Shown: positions 8,436 to 17,489, numbered from the stretch's first letter. The stretch: DNA of 64,000 nt from Actinokineospora fastidiosa (GCF_014648415.1 NZ_BMRB01000004.1:62001-126000), one strand, 5' to 3'. The notes: generated from the letters alone by a model not told the origin. Numbers and translations are program-made.

Positions 8436-9659
8436 TCAGGTAGAGACGCACGTTTGGACGGCGACCGGTCTGTCGGCGCGACGGACGGCGGGGAAGGCCA
8501 TCAACACCAGAGTGGCGACGACGATCATCGCCGATGCTCCATAGAGGACTATCTGATGGCCGATGACCGTCGCGAGCTGACCTGCGATGAGGTAACCGAA
8601 GGGCACCACGATCAGCTCGCCGAAGGTCATGTACGAGCTGACCCGCCCGAGGAGTTCCGCGGGCAGTCGCCGCTGGACGAAGGTGCTCCAGGCGATGATC
8701 GAGAGGTCCATGCCCACCCCGGTCACGAGCGCCGCCGCGACCACGAGCCAGATCGGCGCTTGGCCGGCCATCGCCAGGGCCGGGAGCGCCATGGGAAAGC
8801 TCGCGGCGATGCACACCAGCAGTGGGCGCGACGGCTGCCACCTCAACGCGCCGAGCGACCCGACCACCAGACCCGCCGCGAAGGCGCCTTGGACCACGCC
8901 CCAGGCGGGGCCACCTCCGTAGGAACTCGCGGCCGCGATCGGGCCGAGGAACTGGAAGCCCGCCATCCACGCCATGACGACGACGCTGCCGTGGAGGACG
9001 AAGCCCCACAGCCAGGGGCGCTGGCGGACCTCCTTCCAGCCTTCGGCCAGATCCTGCCGGAACCTGGCCTGCTTCTTCGGCACGCGAGCGACCCTCAACC
9101 GGGAGAACAGCGCCGCTGAGATGAAGAAGGTGGCGGCATCCCATGCCAGCGCCCACTCGGGGCTCGCCACGGTGATGAGGATGCCGACCAGGACCGGGCC
9201 GCCGACCTTGAAGGCGTTGACGGGCAGGCGGATCAGGGCGTTTGCCTGCTGGAGGTCTTCGGGAGGCACCAGCTGCGGCACGATGCCCTGCATCGCGGGG
9301 AGGGTGAACGCGGAGGCGGCGCCGCTGGTGGCCGCCAAGGCGGTCAGCCAGGGCAACGGCGCCTTATCCGTGAACAGCAGCACGGCGACGGTGGCCTGGG
9401 CTGCGCCCGCGACGCAGTTGCCGGTCGCGAGGATCGTCCGTCGCGGGAAGCGGTCGGCGGACACCCCGCCGATGAGGGACAGGATTGCCTGGGGGGTGAT
9501 GGTGGCTGCCAGCACCAAGGCCAGCGCGCTCGGCTCGGCGTGGCGGTCGATCACGGCGAAGGCGAGGGCGATCGGCGCCATCGCGCTTCCGGCCACCGAG
9601 ATGACGCGGGCGAGGAGGAAGGTCCGGAAGGCGCGGTGGGCGAGAGGCCCCTGAATCAA
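8436..9659 (-). CDS. MFS exporter (enterobactin exporter EntS-like)
   Basis: A 407-residue, 12-helix major facilitator of the MFS_3 class (EntS/macrolide-efflux type). It begins with the typical LAHRAFRTFLLARVISVAGS and has the post-helix-2 loop GGVSADRFPRRTIL. The start is assigned to the TTG at 9659: it follows GAGGG, gives the normal family N-terminus and overlaps the TGA of the upstream gene (TTGA), implying translational coupling. A longer frame from 9914 would be antisense-like sequence inside the upstream gene. The coupling suggests that this pump and the TIR-like membrane protein work together or are made in a fixed ratio. The substrate is unknown. Confidence 0.85.
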   Translation of the reverse strand: MIQGPLAHRAFRTFLLARVISVAGSAMAPIALAFAVIDRHAEPSALALVLAATITPQAILSLIGGVSADRFPRRTILATGNCVAGAAQATVAVLLFTDKAPLPWLTALAATSGAASAFTLPAMQGIVPQLVPPEDLQQANALIRLPVNAFKVGGPVLVGILITVASPEWALAWDAATFFISAALFSRLRVARVPKKQARFRQDLAEGWKEVRQRPWLWGFVLHGSVVVMAWMAGFQFLGPIAAASSYGGGPAWGVVQGAFAAGLVVGSLGALRWQPSRPLLVCIAASFPMALPALAMAGQAPIWLVVAAALVTGVGMDLSIIAWSTFVQRRLPAELLGRVSSYMTFGELIVVPFGYLIAGQLATVIGHQIVLYGASAMIVVATLVLMAFPAVRRADRPVAVQTCVST

Positions 9660-11209
9660 GGAACCCTCGCAGAACGATCGACGATTGCCGGTAGGTGGGA
9701 GACATGGTCCAGGACCGGCTGGAGTTCGCGCCGGACCAGCCTGCGGATGGTCCCGACATGGCGCAGGCGGGGAACCGCCGTGGGGAAGCGAGTGAACCGC
9801 GCGCTCCGGTCGATGGTGAAATGGAGTATCCCGGTCAGCGGGAAGTCCCACCGCAAACCCTTGTCGTGCTGTTCCGGCGGGGGGATGTTCGGCAAGGACG
9901 GCGGTGACGGCCATACCTTGCCCTCCTCGGTGGTGGATCTGTCGACGATCTTCCGGCCGGCCGCGTCCCGGAAGGCGTAGTAGGCGGGCTCCTCATAGAC
10001 CAGCAGCAGGAGCCTGGTGGGCTCGGAAACGCGGATCGCCTCGGTGAACTCCCAGACGGTTCCCGGGCCGGGAGACGCGGTCATGATGACGGTGTGGGCG
10101 CCCCGGATCAGGCTGCTGACCGTGTCCTTCCAGTCGTCGACCGGCAGGTAGCCGCGCTCCGCGCCGAGTGCGGGCAGGCGTTCGCCCGGTTCGCCGATCG
10201 CGATGACGCGGCCGAGGTCGCGGAACTGGCGCAGCACGAAGGCCTCCTGCGTCAACCCCGGCAGCTCGAACGGCGAGCGGGTGTGCCAGCCCGGCGCCTC
10301 GGGGGACGCGGCCAACGCCGCGTCGACGGAGAAGGGGCGCAGGTAGAGCAGGTAGCGCTGGCCGTCGAGGGCGTCGAACGAGACGGTTCGGCGCAGGTGT
10401 CGCCTTCCCCGCTTCACCGCCGCGCGGCCCGCGCCTGCGAGGAGGCCGCCGGAGGCGATGACGCCGACCAACACCGCCAAGCGGACCGAGACCGGCCTTT
10501 CCGCCATCTCGCGGCTTGCCTCGAGGAAGAGGAACTTGATCAGGAAGGTGCCGCTGAAGGCCAGGAGAAGGCCAATCCCGCCTGCTGTCCACCCCAGGCC
10601 GACCAGCAGCCGTCCCACGCCGCGGCGCTGGGCGGTGGATGCGGCGGGTCCGGTCACGGGTGATCGCTCGGCTCTCCTCGTCGGCGCAGGGAGCTGTTTC
10701 CCGGCCGGTCCTTCGTCCTCGCCGCGCATGAGTCCGTTCAGCGCTCCTAGCGCGACAAGCACCCAGGGGATGGTTTGTCCGGCCGCGAGCGCGCCGGACA
10801 GGTGGGTCACCAGCACGGGCACGATCACCGCGATCGCCAGGACGTGCCCCGCTCTCACCAGGGCGTCCATCCGGGCGACCGCGAGCGCCGCGAGGCTCGC
10901 CGCAGTTGCCCACGGGCCGAGGAACGGGATGGCCAGCTCTCCCGCGAAGACGAACAAGCGCACCGGCAACGCGTCGACCTGGGGAACGTGGATGACCGCG
11001 TCGCCCAGCCTCACCGGCGCGTAGGCGAAGTTCCGGGCCGCCAGCCACGCCATGCAGAACGCCGAGATCAGGAAACTCGACTTCAGCGGCGCCGGGAGCG
11101 CCGGAGTCCGGGGAGCCGCCCGGTGGCCGCGGAACAGGACCACGCCGGCGACGTGGATCAGGACGACCACGGTCAGGACCCAGGTGACGGCCTCGGGACT
11201 CCACGACAC
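9656..11209 (-). CDS. Multi-spanning membrane protein with a C-terminal TIR-like/Rossmann domain
   Basis: A 517-residue protein starting at GTG 11209. The first ~280 residues contain about seven hydrophobic segments (for example VTWVLTVVVLIHVAGVVLF and FLIKFLFLE). From ~residue 290 a soluble domain begins: YLLYLRPFSVD, FVLRQFRDLGRVIAIGEPGE, WKDTVSSLIRGAHTVIMTAS and GTVWEFTEAI. A conserved LRPF strand, an IAIGEPGE loop and a late W-E pair resemble TIR-like domains attached to membrane segments in actinobacteria. This is a fold-level impression, not a firm family match. It is upstream of, and overlaps, the MFS gene. It lies back to back with the 2-TM protein gene at 11346, close to the TIR gene at 11950. 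A signalling or conflict role is inferred. Confidence 0.6.
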   Translation of the reverse strand: MSWSPEAVTWVLTVVVLIHVAGVVLFRGHRAAPRTPALPAPLKSSFLISAFCMAWLAARNFAYAPVRLGDAVIHVPQVDALPVRLFVFAGELAIPFLGPWATAASLAALAVARMDALVRAGHVLAIAVIVPVLVTHLSGALAAGQTIPWVLVALGALNGLMRGEDEGPAGKQLPAPTRRAERSPVTGPAASTAQRRGVGRLLVGLGWTAGGIGLLLAFSGTFLIKFLFLEASREMAERPVSVRLAVLVGVIASGGLLAGAGRAAVKRGRRHLRRTVSFDALDGQRYLLYLRPFSVDAALAASPEAPGWHTRSPFELPGLTQEAFVLRQFRDLGRVIAIGEPGERLPALGAERGYLPVDDWKDTVSSLIRGAHTVIMTASPGPGTVWEFTEAIRVSEPTRLLLLVYEEPAYYAFRDAAGRKIVDRSTTEEGKVWPSPPSLPNIPPPEQHDKGLRWDFPLTGILHFTIDRSARFTRFPTAVPRLRHVGTIRRLVRRELQPVLDHVSHLPAIVDRSARVP

Positions 11210-11345
11210 CGGTCGATCATCTCGCCCGGCGAGCGCACCTGCCCCGAACCGCGAGAAGACGACACCCTGCGGGCCCGCCTCTCACCCGGATGGACCAGGC
11301 GAGTGAGCACCGAGACCGTCGGACGCGCGGTGATAGCGTGCCCGC

Positions 11346-11858
11346 GTGACCGACGACGTGGGCAGCAGACTGTGGAACGCAGGCGTGACCCCTGCCGCCT
11401 ATGACGCGGCGAGCGAGAAGTACCAGAACGCCATCTTGGAGCAGTACAAGATCTATGTCGAGATGGCCGACCGGATCAGCGCGCGGCGGGCGCTCACCAA
11501 CACGTTCTTCCTGACCCTCAACACGTCGGTCTTCTCCGTGATCGGGATCTTCTGGTCCGTCAAGCCCGTGGTCACGTCGTGGTGGCTCCTCGTCCCCCTG
11601 CTCGCCCTGTTGGCCGAGTGCGCCGCCTGGTTCTACCTGGTCCGCTCCTACCGGCAGCTGAACACCGCCAAGTACCAGGTGGTCGGGGCGCTGGAGGAAC
11701 GGCTCCCCGCCTCGCCGTACTGGCGGGCGGAGTGGGTCGCGCTCGGTGAAGGGCGGGACCGCTCCCGGTACTGGCCGCTCACCCACCTCGAACAGTGGAT
11801 ACCGATCACGTTCGCGGCCATCTACCTCCTGGGCGCGGTGGTCGCCGTCTTCGCGTGA
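11346..11858 (+). CDS. Small two-helix membrane protein (RipA/SLATT-like)
   Basis: A 170-residue protein. An amphipathic N-terminal region (AILEQYKIYVEMADRISARR) leads into two transmembrane helices, around residues 50-70 and 75-97, followed by a cytoplasmic tail. The block QYKIYVEMADRISARR plus two helices is typical of small membrane proteins annotated RipA-like, and resembles SLATT-type 2-TM effectors that accompany nucleotide-sensing conflict systems. The start is GTG 11346. A TAGCGT -10-like hexamer lies about 7 nt upstream and no Shine-Dalgarno is visible, suggesting a leaderless mRNA. It lies 91 bp upstream of the TIR gene on the same strand. A role as membrane effector is inferred only from family and context. 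Confidence 0.65.
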   Translation: MTDDVGSRLWNAGVTPAAYDAASEKYQNAILEQYKIYVEMADRISARRALTNTFFLTLNTSVFSVIGIFWSVKPVVTSWWLLVPLLALLAECAAWFYLVRSYRQLNTAKYQVVGALEERLPASPYWRAEWVALGEGRDRSRYWPLTHLEQWIPITFAAIYLLGAVVAVFA

Positions 11859-11949
11859 CGCGTGTCCACCCTCAGGTTGCGCGACCCGTTGCCGCCCAAC
11901 GTTTAGCAGCGCCACCACGGCGCCGATCCGGGTGTCGTAGGATCTCGGG

Positions 11950-13290
11950 GTGGAGACGCCGCTGATCGGGACGACGACCTCGACGGGCATCTTCATCAGC
12001 CACAGCGCCCGCGTCCGTGTCGGCGCCGAACTGCGGCTGCGCGACGGCGAGACCGAAGGCCGCTACCTGGCGCGCAAGAATTTCGTGGACCAGGTGCTCG
12101 ACGCGCTCGTGCCCGCCTTCGCCGACCGCGGCCGCGGCGTCTGGCTCGACCGCAGGGAGATCGCGCCGGGCGAGGTGTTCGACCGGGCCGTGTGCCTGGC
12201 GGTGATCCGCAGCAGCGGCGCCGTCGTCGTGGTCGACCACGACGCCCTGACGTCCGGGTGGATGCGGGAGGAGGCGGCGCTGCTGGGCCTGATGCGCCAG
12301 CTGGTCCCCGACTACCCGGTCAAGATCGTGCTGGTCGGCGGGGTGTCGGAGAAGCAGTTCGCGTGCAGCCTCCTCGGCCGTACCGGCGGCCTGAACACGC
12401 TCAGCAGCCTGCGCTGGCCCGATCGGCGCAAGGGCTCCCGGAACCGGGAGGCCGCCGAGAAGCTCGCCAAGGAGATCGCCGAGTGGTTTCCGCCGGTGCC
12501 GGTGGAGCCCGCCCAGGCCCGCTGGGTCAACGACGTCGCGTTCTTCATCCGCGAGGCGCCGACCCACATCCTCGACGAGGCGGCGCAGGCGCTGCACGTC
12601 TCGACCACCGCCCCGGTGCTGCCGCAGGACAAACCGGCGCTGGTCGCCGCCGCGCTGCTGGGCAGCACACTGCAGGAGGCGTTCGAGGCCGTCCAGGTGC
12701 TGGCCGAGTTCGTGGGTCCCCGGCTGCCCTCGGTCAAGGACCGGATCACGCCGCTGTGGGTCGACCTGGACGACGCCCGCCGGGTGATGGACGTGTCCCG
12801 GGACAAGCCGGACCGCCGGATAGTCCACCTCGCCGCCGGGAACCTCCCCGCGCACCACGCCGTGCAGCGCGGCCGGGCCCAGCGCGACGGTGTGCGCGTG
12901 ACCAGGTTCAGCGGCATCGGCGGCGAGGACCTGCGCGAGCAGTTGCTGGAGCGCTGCGACACCGGGCTGCGCGCCGCGCTCAACATGAAGCCGGACGAGA
13001 CCGCGGAGGACGTCTCGCGCCACCTGAGCCGGGCCCGCCGCGTGGTGTTCGCGATGCTGGGCTGCGACGACGTCGACCCGAGGGTGCTGCAGTGGGTGCT
13101 GCGCGAGCTCACGGCCCGGTTCCGCGGGGTGGTCTTCGCCCTGGTCACCCAGCGTCCGGTGACCGCGCTGGAACGGCTGAGCAGCGCGACCGTGCAGCTC
13201 AGTAACGGCGGGCAGCACGAGCGCGACACAATGGCACTGCTGGAAGACATCGAGGAACTGGGCGACGTTCCCGACCTGGTCGATTACTGA
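11950..13290 (+). CDS. TIR-domain protein
   Basis: A 446-residue protein. Residues ~12-125 form a TIR domain: the first strand GIFISHSAR, the loop VWLDRREIAPGEVFDRAV, and a SGWMREEAAL segment in which W104 and E107/E108 match the W-x-x-x-E position of the catalytic glutamate of TIR NAD hydrolases. The remaining ~300 residues are a conserved-looking alpha/beta region without a recognised domain. The start is GTG 11950, with TAGGAT about 6 nt upstream and no ribosome site, so the transcript is probably leaderless. It is followed after 31 bp by a MoxR ATPase gene, as in multi-gene conflict systems. NAD+ hydrolysis or TIR-based signalling is inferred from the motif. Confidence 0.8.
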   Translation: METPLIGTTTSTGIFISHSARVRVGAELRLRDGETEGRYLARKNFVDQVLDALVPAFADRGRGVWLDRREIAPGEVFDRAVCLAVIRSSGAVVVVDHDALTSGWMREEAALLGLMRQLVPDYPVKIVLVGGVSEKQFACSLLGRTGGLNTLSSLRWPDRRKGSRNREAAEKLAKEIAEWFPPVPVEPAQARWVNDVAFFIREAPTHILDEAAQALHVSTTAPVLPQDKPALVAAALLGSTLQEAFEAVQVLAEFVGPRLPSVKDRITPLWVDLDDARRVMDVSRDKPDRRIVHLAAGNLPAHHAVQRGRAQRDGVRVTRFSGIGGEDLREQLLERCDTGLRAALNMKPDETAEDVSRHLSRARRVVFAMLGCDDVDPRVLQWVLRELTARFRGVVFALVTQRPVTALERLSSATVQLSNGGQHERDTMALLEDIEELGDVPDLVDY

Positions 13291-13321
13291 TGTCCGGACC
13301 ATTCACGAGGCGATCGAGGGC

Positions 13322-14401
13322 ATGACCGACGTGACCGACCGAACCGGCGACCTGGATTCGGCCACCAGCACCGACCTCGACGGGACCGGGTCCGAACCGG
13401 CGGACGTCCGGTTGCTGCGGCACCTGGAGCCGCTGCTGCGGATACCCGTCGGCGAGCACGGGGACAGCCGCCACGGGGACTCCCGCGCGGGGGACGTCTA
13501 CATCCTCACCCCCGAGATCGAGACCGCGGTGAAGGTGGCGGTGCTGACCGGCCGCCCGCTGCTGCTCGGCGGCCCCCCTGGGTGCGGGAAGTCCAGCCTG
13601 GCCAGTTTCCTGGCCCGCAGGCTCGGCGTCCGGTACCACGAGTTCGTGGCCACCGAGGACTCCCGGCCGTCGGACCTCATCTGGCGGCTCGACGCCGTTC
13701 GCAGGCTCGGTGATGCGAACGCCAACGCCTTGTCCGGCCGCACCGGCCGGGACTCGACCGCCCCCTACATCGAACCCGGCCCGCTGTGGTGGGCGCTGGA
13801 CCCGGAGTCGGCCCGGGCCCGCGGCTCCGACGGCCTGGCCGAGGAGGACCAGGCAGCGCCGCCGGAACTGCTGGCCGACCACACGCCCGACCGGCCGGGG
13901 GCCGTGCTGCTGATCGACGAGATCGACAAGGCCGACGCCGCCTTCTGCAACGGCCTGCTGGTGCCCCTGGGCAGCCGCCAGGCGTTCGTCGGCCCGCTGG
14001 ACTTCACCGTGCGGGTGCCGACGGGCGCCCCCGCGTGGAGCCCCCTCACCGTCATCACCACCAACAACGAGCGCGACCTGCCCGAGGCCTTCCTGAGGCG
14101 CTGTCTGGTCCTGCGCCTGCCCGCGCCGGACGCCACCCGGCTGGTCGAGATCGTCGGCGAGCACTTCGGCAGGCTGCCCGCGCCGATCGAGCAGCTCGTG
14201 CGGGATCTCGCCGAGGAGGTGACCCGCCCGCACACCGGGCGGCCGGTCAGCACCGCGGAGTTCCTCGACCTGGTGAAGGTGCTGCGGCACCTCGACCAGG
14301 CCGAGGACAGCCTCGACGACGGCATGCTGGACATGCTCAAGCGGATCACGCTGGACAAGCACGCCCTCTACGGCGCGGACGAACGGTCCTGGTTGCGGTG
14401 A
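13322..14401 (+). CDS. MoxR-type AAA+ ATPase
   Basis: A 359-residue ATPase. Walker A is GGPPGCGKSS (residues ~83-92), Walker B is VLLIDEIDKAD (D199, E200), sensor 1 is VITTNNE (N248), and an arginine-finger-type FLRRC follows. The short acidic N-terminus and the insertion between Walker A and B fit the MoxR clade, chaperone-like ATPases that usually act with a von Willebrand factor A (vWA) partner. The downstream gene overlaps by GTGA (14398-14401) and has a vWA-like C-terminus, which supports that pairing. The ATPase probably remodels or activates other members of the operon. Its target is not known. Confidence 0.9.
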   Translation: MTDVTDRTGDLDSATSTDLDGTGSEPADVRLLRHLEPLLRIPVGEHGDSRHGDSRAGDVYILTPEIETAVKVAVLTGRPLLLGGPPGCGKSSLASFLARRLGVRYHEFVATEDSRPSDLIWRLDAVRRLGDANANALSGRTGRDSTAPYIEPGPLWWALDPESARARGSDGLAEEDQAAPPELLADHTPDRPGAVLLIDEIDKADAAFCNGLLVPLGSRQAFVGPLDFTVRVPTGAPAWSPLTVITTNNERDLPEAFLRRCLVLRLPAPDATRLVEIVGEHFGRLPAPIEQLVRDLAEEVTRPHTGRPVSTAEFLDLVKVLRHLDQAEDSLDDGMLDMLKRITLDKHALYGADERSWLR

Positions 14402-15438
14402 GCCTGCGCGACGCTGCCCTGATCCTCGCGCGGCGAGAGCTGTTCGAGGACCTGGACGCCGCGCTGGCCCTGGTCGGCGCGGCGCTCGGGGCGCCGGTGG
14501 AGGACAGCGGGCCGGCCTGGCAGGCCGATTCCGCCGCCCTCGACTCGGGCGACCAGCTCGACGAGCAGGACTGGCCGGTCGTGGGGAACGACGGCTGGAG
14601 CGATGCCGAACTGGCGGACGACGACGAGCCAGACGCCGACGGCCGGGGGACGGGCGACGGCCGAGGGACAGGCGACGGGCAGGGGACAGGCGACGGGGAG
14701 GGCTCCGGCGACGGTTCCGGCACGGGCGACGGAACCGATGGCAAACCGGCCCGCACGCCCAACCCACGGCCACCCGGTCCCGGTGTCATCGCCCGGGTCC
14801 TCGACGCCGAGCCGGAGGACGCAATGCCCTCCGGCGGGCACACGCCCCGCTCCTACACCTCCGTGCCGCTGCCGATCCGGCTGACCCAGGAGGCCGATGA
14901 GGAGCGGAGCGCCTTCCGGATGCGCACCCTGCCGCTCACCCTGCAGAGCATGATCCGCGTGCCGCTGCGCGGGCACGAGCTCGACATCCCCGCCGTGGTG
15001 GAGCGGCTGGCGCTGGCCGAGCCGCTGACCGACGTCCCGGTGCGGATCAGGCTCGGCCAGCCCGCCCAGGTCCGGGTCCTGTGCGAACTCGGGCTGCGGA
15101 GCGGCCCCTACGCCGAGGACACCCGGATCCTGCTCCGCGTGCTGCACCGGCTCTGCGGCGCGGAACGCATCGACCTCCGCTGGTTCGAGCACTCCCCGGC
15201 GCTCGGCTGCGGCAGCGGTCCGGTGTGGACCTGGCAGCGCTACGAGACGCCGGGCGCGACCGAGGCCACCGTGCTCGTCGCGCAGGGGGTCCCCGATCGC
15301 CGGTCCGATCCCGACGCGGTCCACGAGTTCGCCGCCGGGCTCGCCGAGCACGGCGCGGCGGTCTGCGCGGTGCTGCTCGGCCCCGGCCCCCGGGTGCCCC
15401 GGTTCCGGCGCTATCCGCAGCTGTTGGTCGACGACTGA
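14398..15438 (+). CDS. vWA-like MoxR partner protein with Gly-Asp repeat linker
   Basis: A 346-residue protein starting at GTG 14398 in a 4-bp overlap with the ATPase stop. The N-terminal ~75 residues are helical and acidic. Residues ~81-115 are a low-complexity linker of hexapeptide repeats (consensus DGxGTG). The C-terminal ~200 residues have the strand-helix rhythm of a vWA domain (VRVLCELGLRSGPYAEDT, then ATVLVAQGVPDRRSDPDAVH and GAAVCAVLLGPG). The metal-site motif DxSxS is absent where it would be expected, so this would be a vWA without a MIDAS site. I infer it to be the obligate partner of the MoxR ATPase. No enzyme activity is indicated. Confidence 0.65.
   Translation: MSLRDAALILARRELFEDLDAALALVGAALGAPVEDSGPAWQADSAALDSGDQLDEQDWPVVGNDGWSDAELADDDEPDADGRGTGDGRGTGDGQGTGDGEGSGDGSGTGDGTDGKPARTPNPRPPGPGVIARVLDAEPEDAMPSGGHTPRSYTSVPLPIRLTQEADEERSAFRMRTLPLTLQSMIRVPLRGHELDIPAVVERLALAEPLTDVPVRIRLGQPAQVRVLCELGLRSGPYAEDTRILLRVLHRLCGAERIDLRWFEHSPALGCGSGPVWTWQRYETPGATEATVLVAQGVPDRRSDPDAVHEFAAGLAEHGAAVCAVLLGPGPRVPRFRRYPQLLVDD
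14638..14727 (+). repeat. Five tandem 18-bp units encoding DGxGxG
   Basis: Five consecutive 18-bp units each encode Asp-Gly-x-Gly-(Thr/Ser)-Gly inside the MoxR-partner gene. A partial unit follows. They form the flexible acidic linker and are a likely site of copy-number change by slippage. Confidence 0.85.
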
Positions 15439-15453
15439 CGGGAGCAGGCGACC

Positions 15454-17454
15454 GTGGTGACGGAGTGGGCGGAGTCCCTGGGCGGTATCGCCGACCGGCG
15501 GCTGGTCTGGCTGGCCGCCATGGTGAGCCTGCCGCCGCTGGCGCCGTTCCCGCTGGTGCGCCAGGTCCGGCGGGCCAGCCTGGGCCGCGGCACCCTGCAC
15601 CTGGAGGCGGAGCTGTGCGAGACGCCCATGGTCACGGCGGTCGCCGCCGACGGGATCGAGCTGCACCCCGACTTCCGCGCCCAGGCCCGGCGCGTCCTGC
15701 GCGACCGGGTCCTGGAGGGCGGTCTCGACGCCGAGGAGCTGCGCCAGGTCACCCGGATCGACACCATGGGCCTGAGCCCGTTGCTGGAGCTGGAGGAGAA
15801 CCTGGTCTGGGCCTACGTCAGCCAGCTGAACCCCGGCCAGACCGCGGACCGGCTGCTGACCGACTGCCTGCTCAGCGTCGTCCGGGAGACCCGGCACCGC
15901 ATCCTGGACTGGGCCGCGGGCGCGCTCGGCAGGCTCCCCCAACCCATCCTGCGGACGCCCGCGGCATGGCTGTTGAGCGAGCTCTGCGTGGCGACGCGGC
16001 GCCCCGCGGTCCGGCTCCCGGCCCCCGACCTCGACCAGGTGGACGGTGACCTGCTCGGCGAGGTCGCCCGGCTGCTCCCCACGGCGCTGGTCGGCATGGC
16101 CCGCGACGGCGACGTCCTCTCGTTCGGGCCGATCGCGCGCAACCGGCGGGTCGCGTTCCCGGTGCCCGCGATCGTGCACAAACCGGTCACGGTGTCCTGG
16201 TCCGGTCCGGACGGGCCTCAGCAGACCACCGTCGACCTGGGCGGCCACGGCGTCGTCCGGCTGCCGGTCGGCAGGGGAGAAGTGCGCCTGCGCACCGTCG
16301 CGGGCCGGGTGTTCACGCTGCGGCCGATCCCGCCGGGCGAACCCGCGCCGGAGATCGCCGACCTCGACGCCAAGCTGGACGTCATCGACGAGGCGTGGCG
16401 CGCGTCGCGGACGATCCGCGCCCACGTGACCCGGATGATCTCGACCCGGACGGCCATCGTGGCGCTGGAGGGAGCCGAGGGCCTCGGCGCGCTGCTGCGG
16501 AGCGAGCCGGCCGACGAGCGCGAGGGCCGGGCCACGGGCATCAGCCTGGGCATGACGCTGGGCGTGCGGATCAGCAACTTCGACCGGGTCAGGCAGCGGG
16601 TCGTCTGCCGCCCGGCGCCACCGGAGCCGTGGACGGGCGGCGATCTCGCGGTCGGCGCCGAGCTCGAGGGCCGGTACGAGTCGAGCGTCAACTTCGGGAT
16701 CTTCGTCTCGCTGCCGACCTCGCCGCGGGGGTGGGCTGGCCCGGTGGTCTCCGGTCTGGTGCACACCAGCGAGTTCCCGCCCAGCTGGCGCTGGGTGCCG
16801 CCGGACCTGGCCCCGGGCGACCCGGTGCGGGTCCGGATCCTGAGCATCGACCCCGCCCGGCGGCGGGTCGCCCTGACCGCCCTGGACGACCGGCCCGACC
16901 CGCTGCTGGTCCATCCGGTCGGCGACGTGGTCACCGGGACCCTGGTGAAGATCGTGCCCTTCGGCGTCTTCGTCCGGCTGCCTTCCGGCGTCGAGGCGCT
17001 GTTGCACCGCAGCGAGATCGCCGCGGGCACCCGGCTGGAGCTCGGGCTCGCGATGCGCGTGCGGATCCAGGCCGTCCACGAGGATCTCGGGCGCGTCAAC
17101 CTGGTCACCGAACCCCGGCTGCCGCAGGGCGCACCGGCCATCGAGGTCATGCCGCCCACCCAGCCCTCGGGCAAGTCCACCCCGCGTCAGCGCGCGCGTG
17201 CGGTCCCGCCTCCGCCTTCGCGCCCGGGGCAGCTCGACCCCGCCGAGGTTGCCGAGTTCCTGCGGGCGAAGCTCCGCGAGCCGGGCGTGGTGCACGCCGC
17301 CACCCTGGCGCAGCAGGTCATCGAGAGGTTCGAGCCGCGGCTGCACGGTGACCGGGGGAAGTGGCTCGGCATGGGCAGCTTCACCCTCATGCTGCGGTCC
17401 CTGGTCCCCGGGGTCAGGCTGTTCGGGAACCGGGTGCTGCCGCCTCCGGAGTGA
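15454..17454 (+). CDS. Protein with three S1 RNA-binding domains and a C-terminal LOTUS/OST-HTH-like domain
   Basis: A 666-residue cytoplasmic protein, GTG start at 15454 with GGGAGC upstream, 15 bp after the vWA-like gene. Residues 1-310 have no recognised domain. Three OB-fold S1-like units follow: ~318-390 (TIRAHVTRMISTRTAIVAL), ~395-485 (GAELEGRYESSVNFGIFVSL with HTSEF) and ~489-555 (VVTGTLVKIVPFGVFVRL with LHRSEI). The last two keep the classic GxFV and LxHxSE signatures. Residues ~594-665 (PAEVAEFLRAKLREPG, KWLGMGSFTLMLRSL) resemble the winged-helix LOTUS/OST-HTH RNA-binding domain. RNA binding is therefore strongly suggested. Within this operon it could be the sensor or the RNA-directed arm of a conflict system. 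Confidence 0.75.
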   Translation: MVTEWAESLGGIADRRLVWLAAMVSLPPLAPFPLVRQVRRASLGRGTLHLEAELCETPMVTAVAADGIELHPDFRAQARRVLRDRVLEGGLDAEELRQVTRIDTMGLSPLLELEENLVWAYVSQLNPGQTADRLLTDCLLSVVRETRHRILDWAAGALGRLPQPILRTPAAWLLSELCVATRRPAVRLPAPDLDQVDGDLLGEVARLLPTALVGMARDGDVLSFGPIARNRRVAFPVPAIVHKPVTVSWSGPDGPQQTTVDLGGHGVVRLPVGRGEVRLRTVAGRVFTLRPIPPGEPAPEIADLDAKLDVIDEAWRASRTIRAHVTRMISTRTAIVALEGAEGLGALLRSEPADEREGRATGISLGMTLGVRISNFDRVRQRVVCRPAPPEPWTGGDLAVGAELEGRYESSVNFGIFVSLPTSPRGWAGPVVSGLVHTSEFPPSWRWVPPDLAPGDPVRVRILSIDPARRRVALTALDDRPDPLLVHPVGDVVTGTLVKIVPFGVFVRLPSGVEALLHRSEIAAGTRLELGLAMRVRIQAVHEDLGRVNLVTEPRLPQGAPAIEVMPPTQPSGKSTPRQRARAVPPPPSRPGQLDPAEVAEFLRAKLREPGVVHAATLAQQVIERFEPRLHGDRGKWLGMGSFTLMLRSLVPGVRLFGNRVLPPPE

Positions 17455-17489
17455 GAGTGTCGAGTTCCGGCGGCGAACACCCGGGATCA

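Noticed and set aside
14638..14727. CRISPR-like repeat array
   Set aside because: The 18-bp units are contiguous, in frame and lack spacers.
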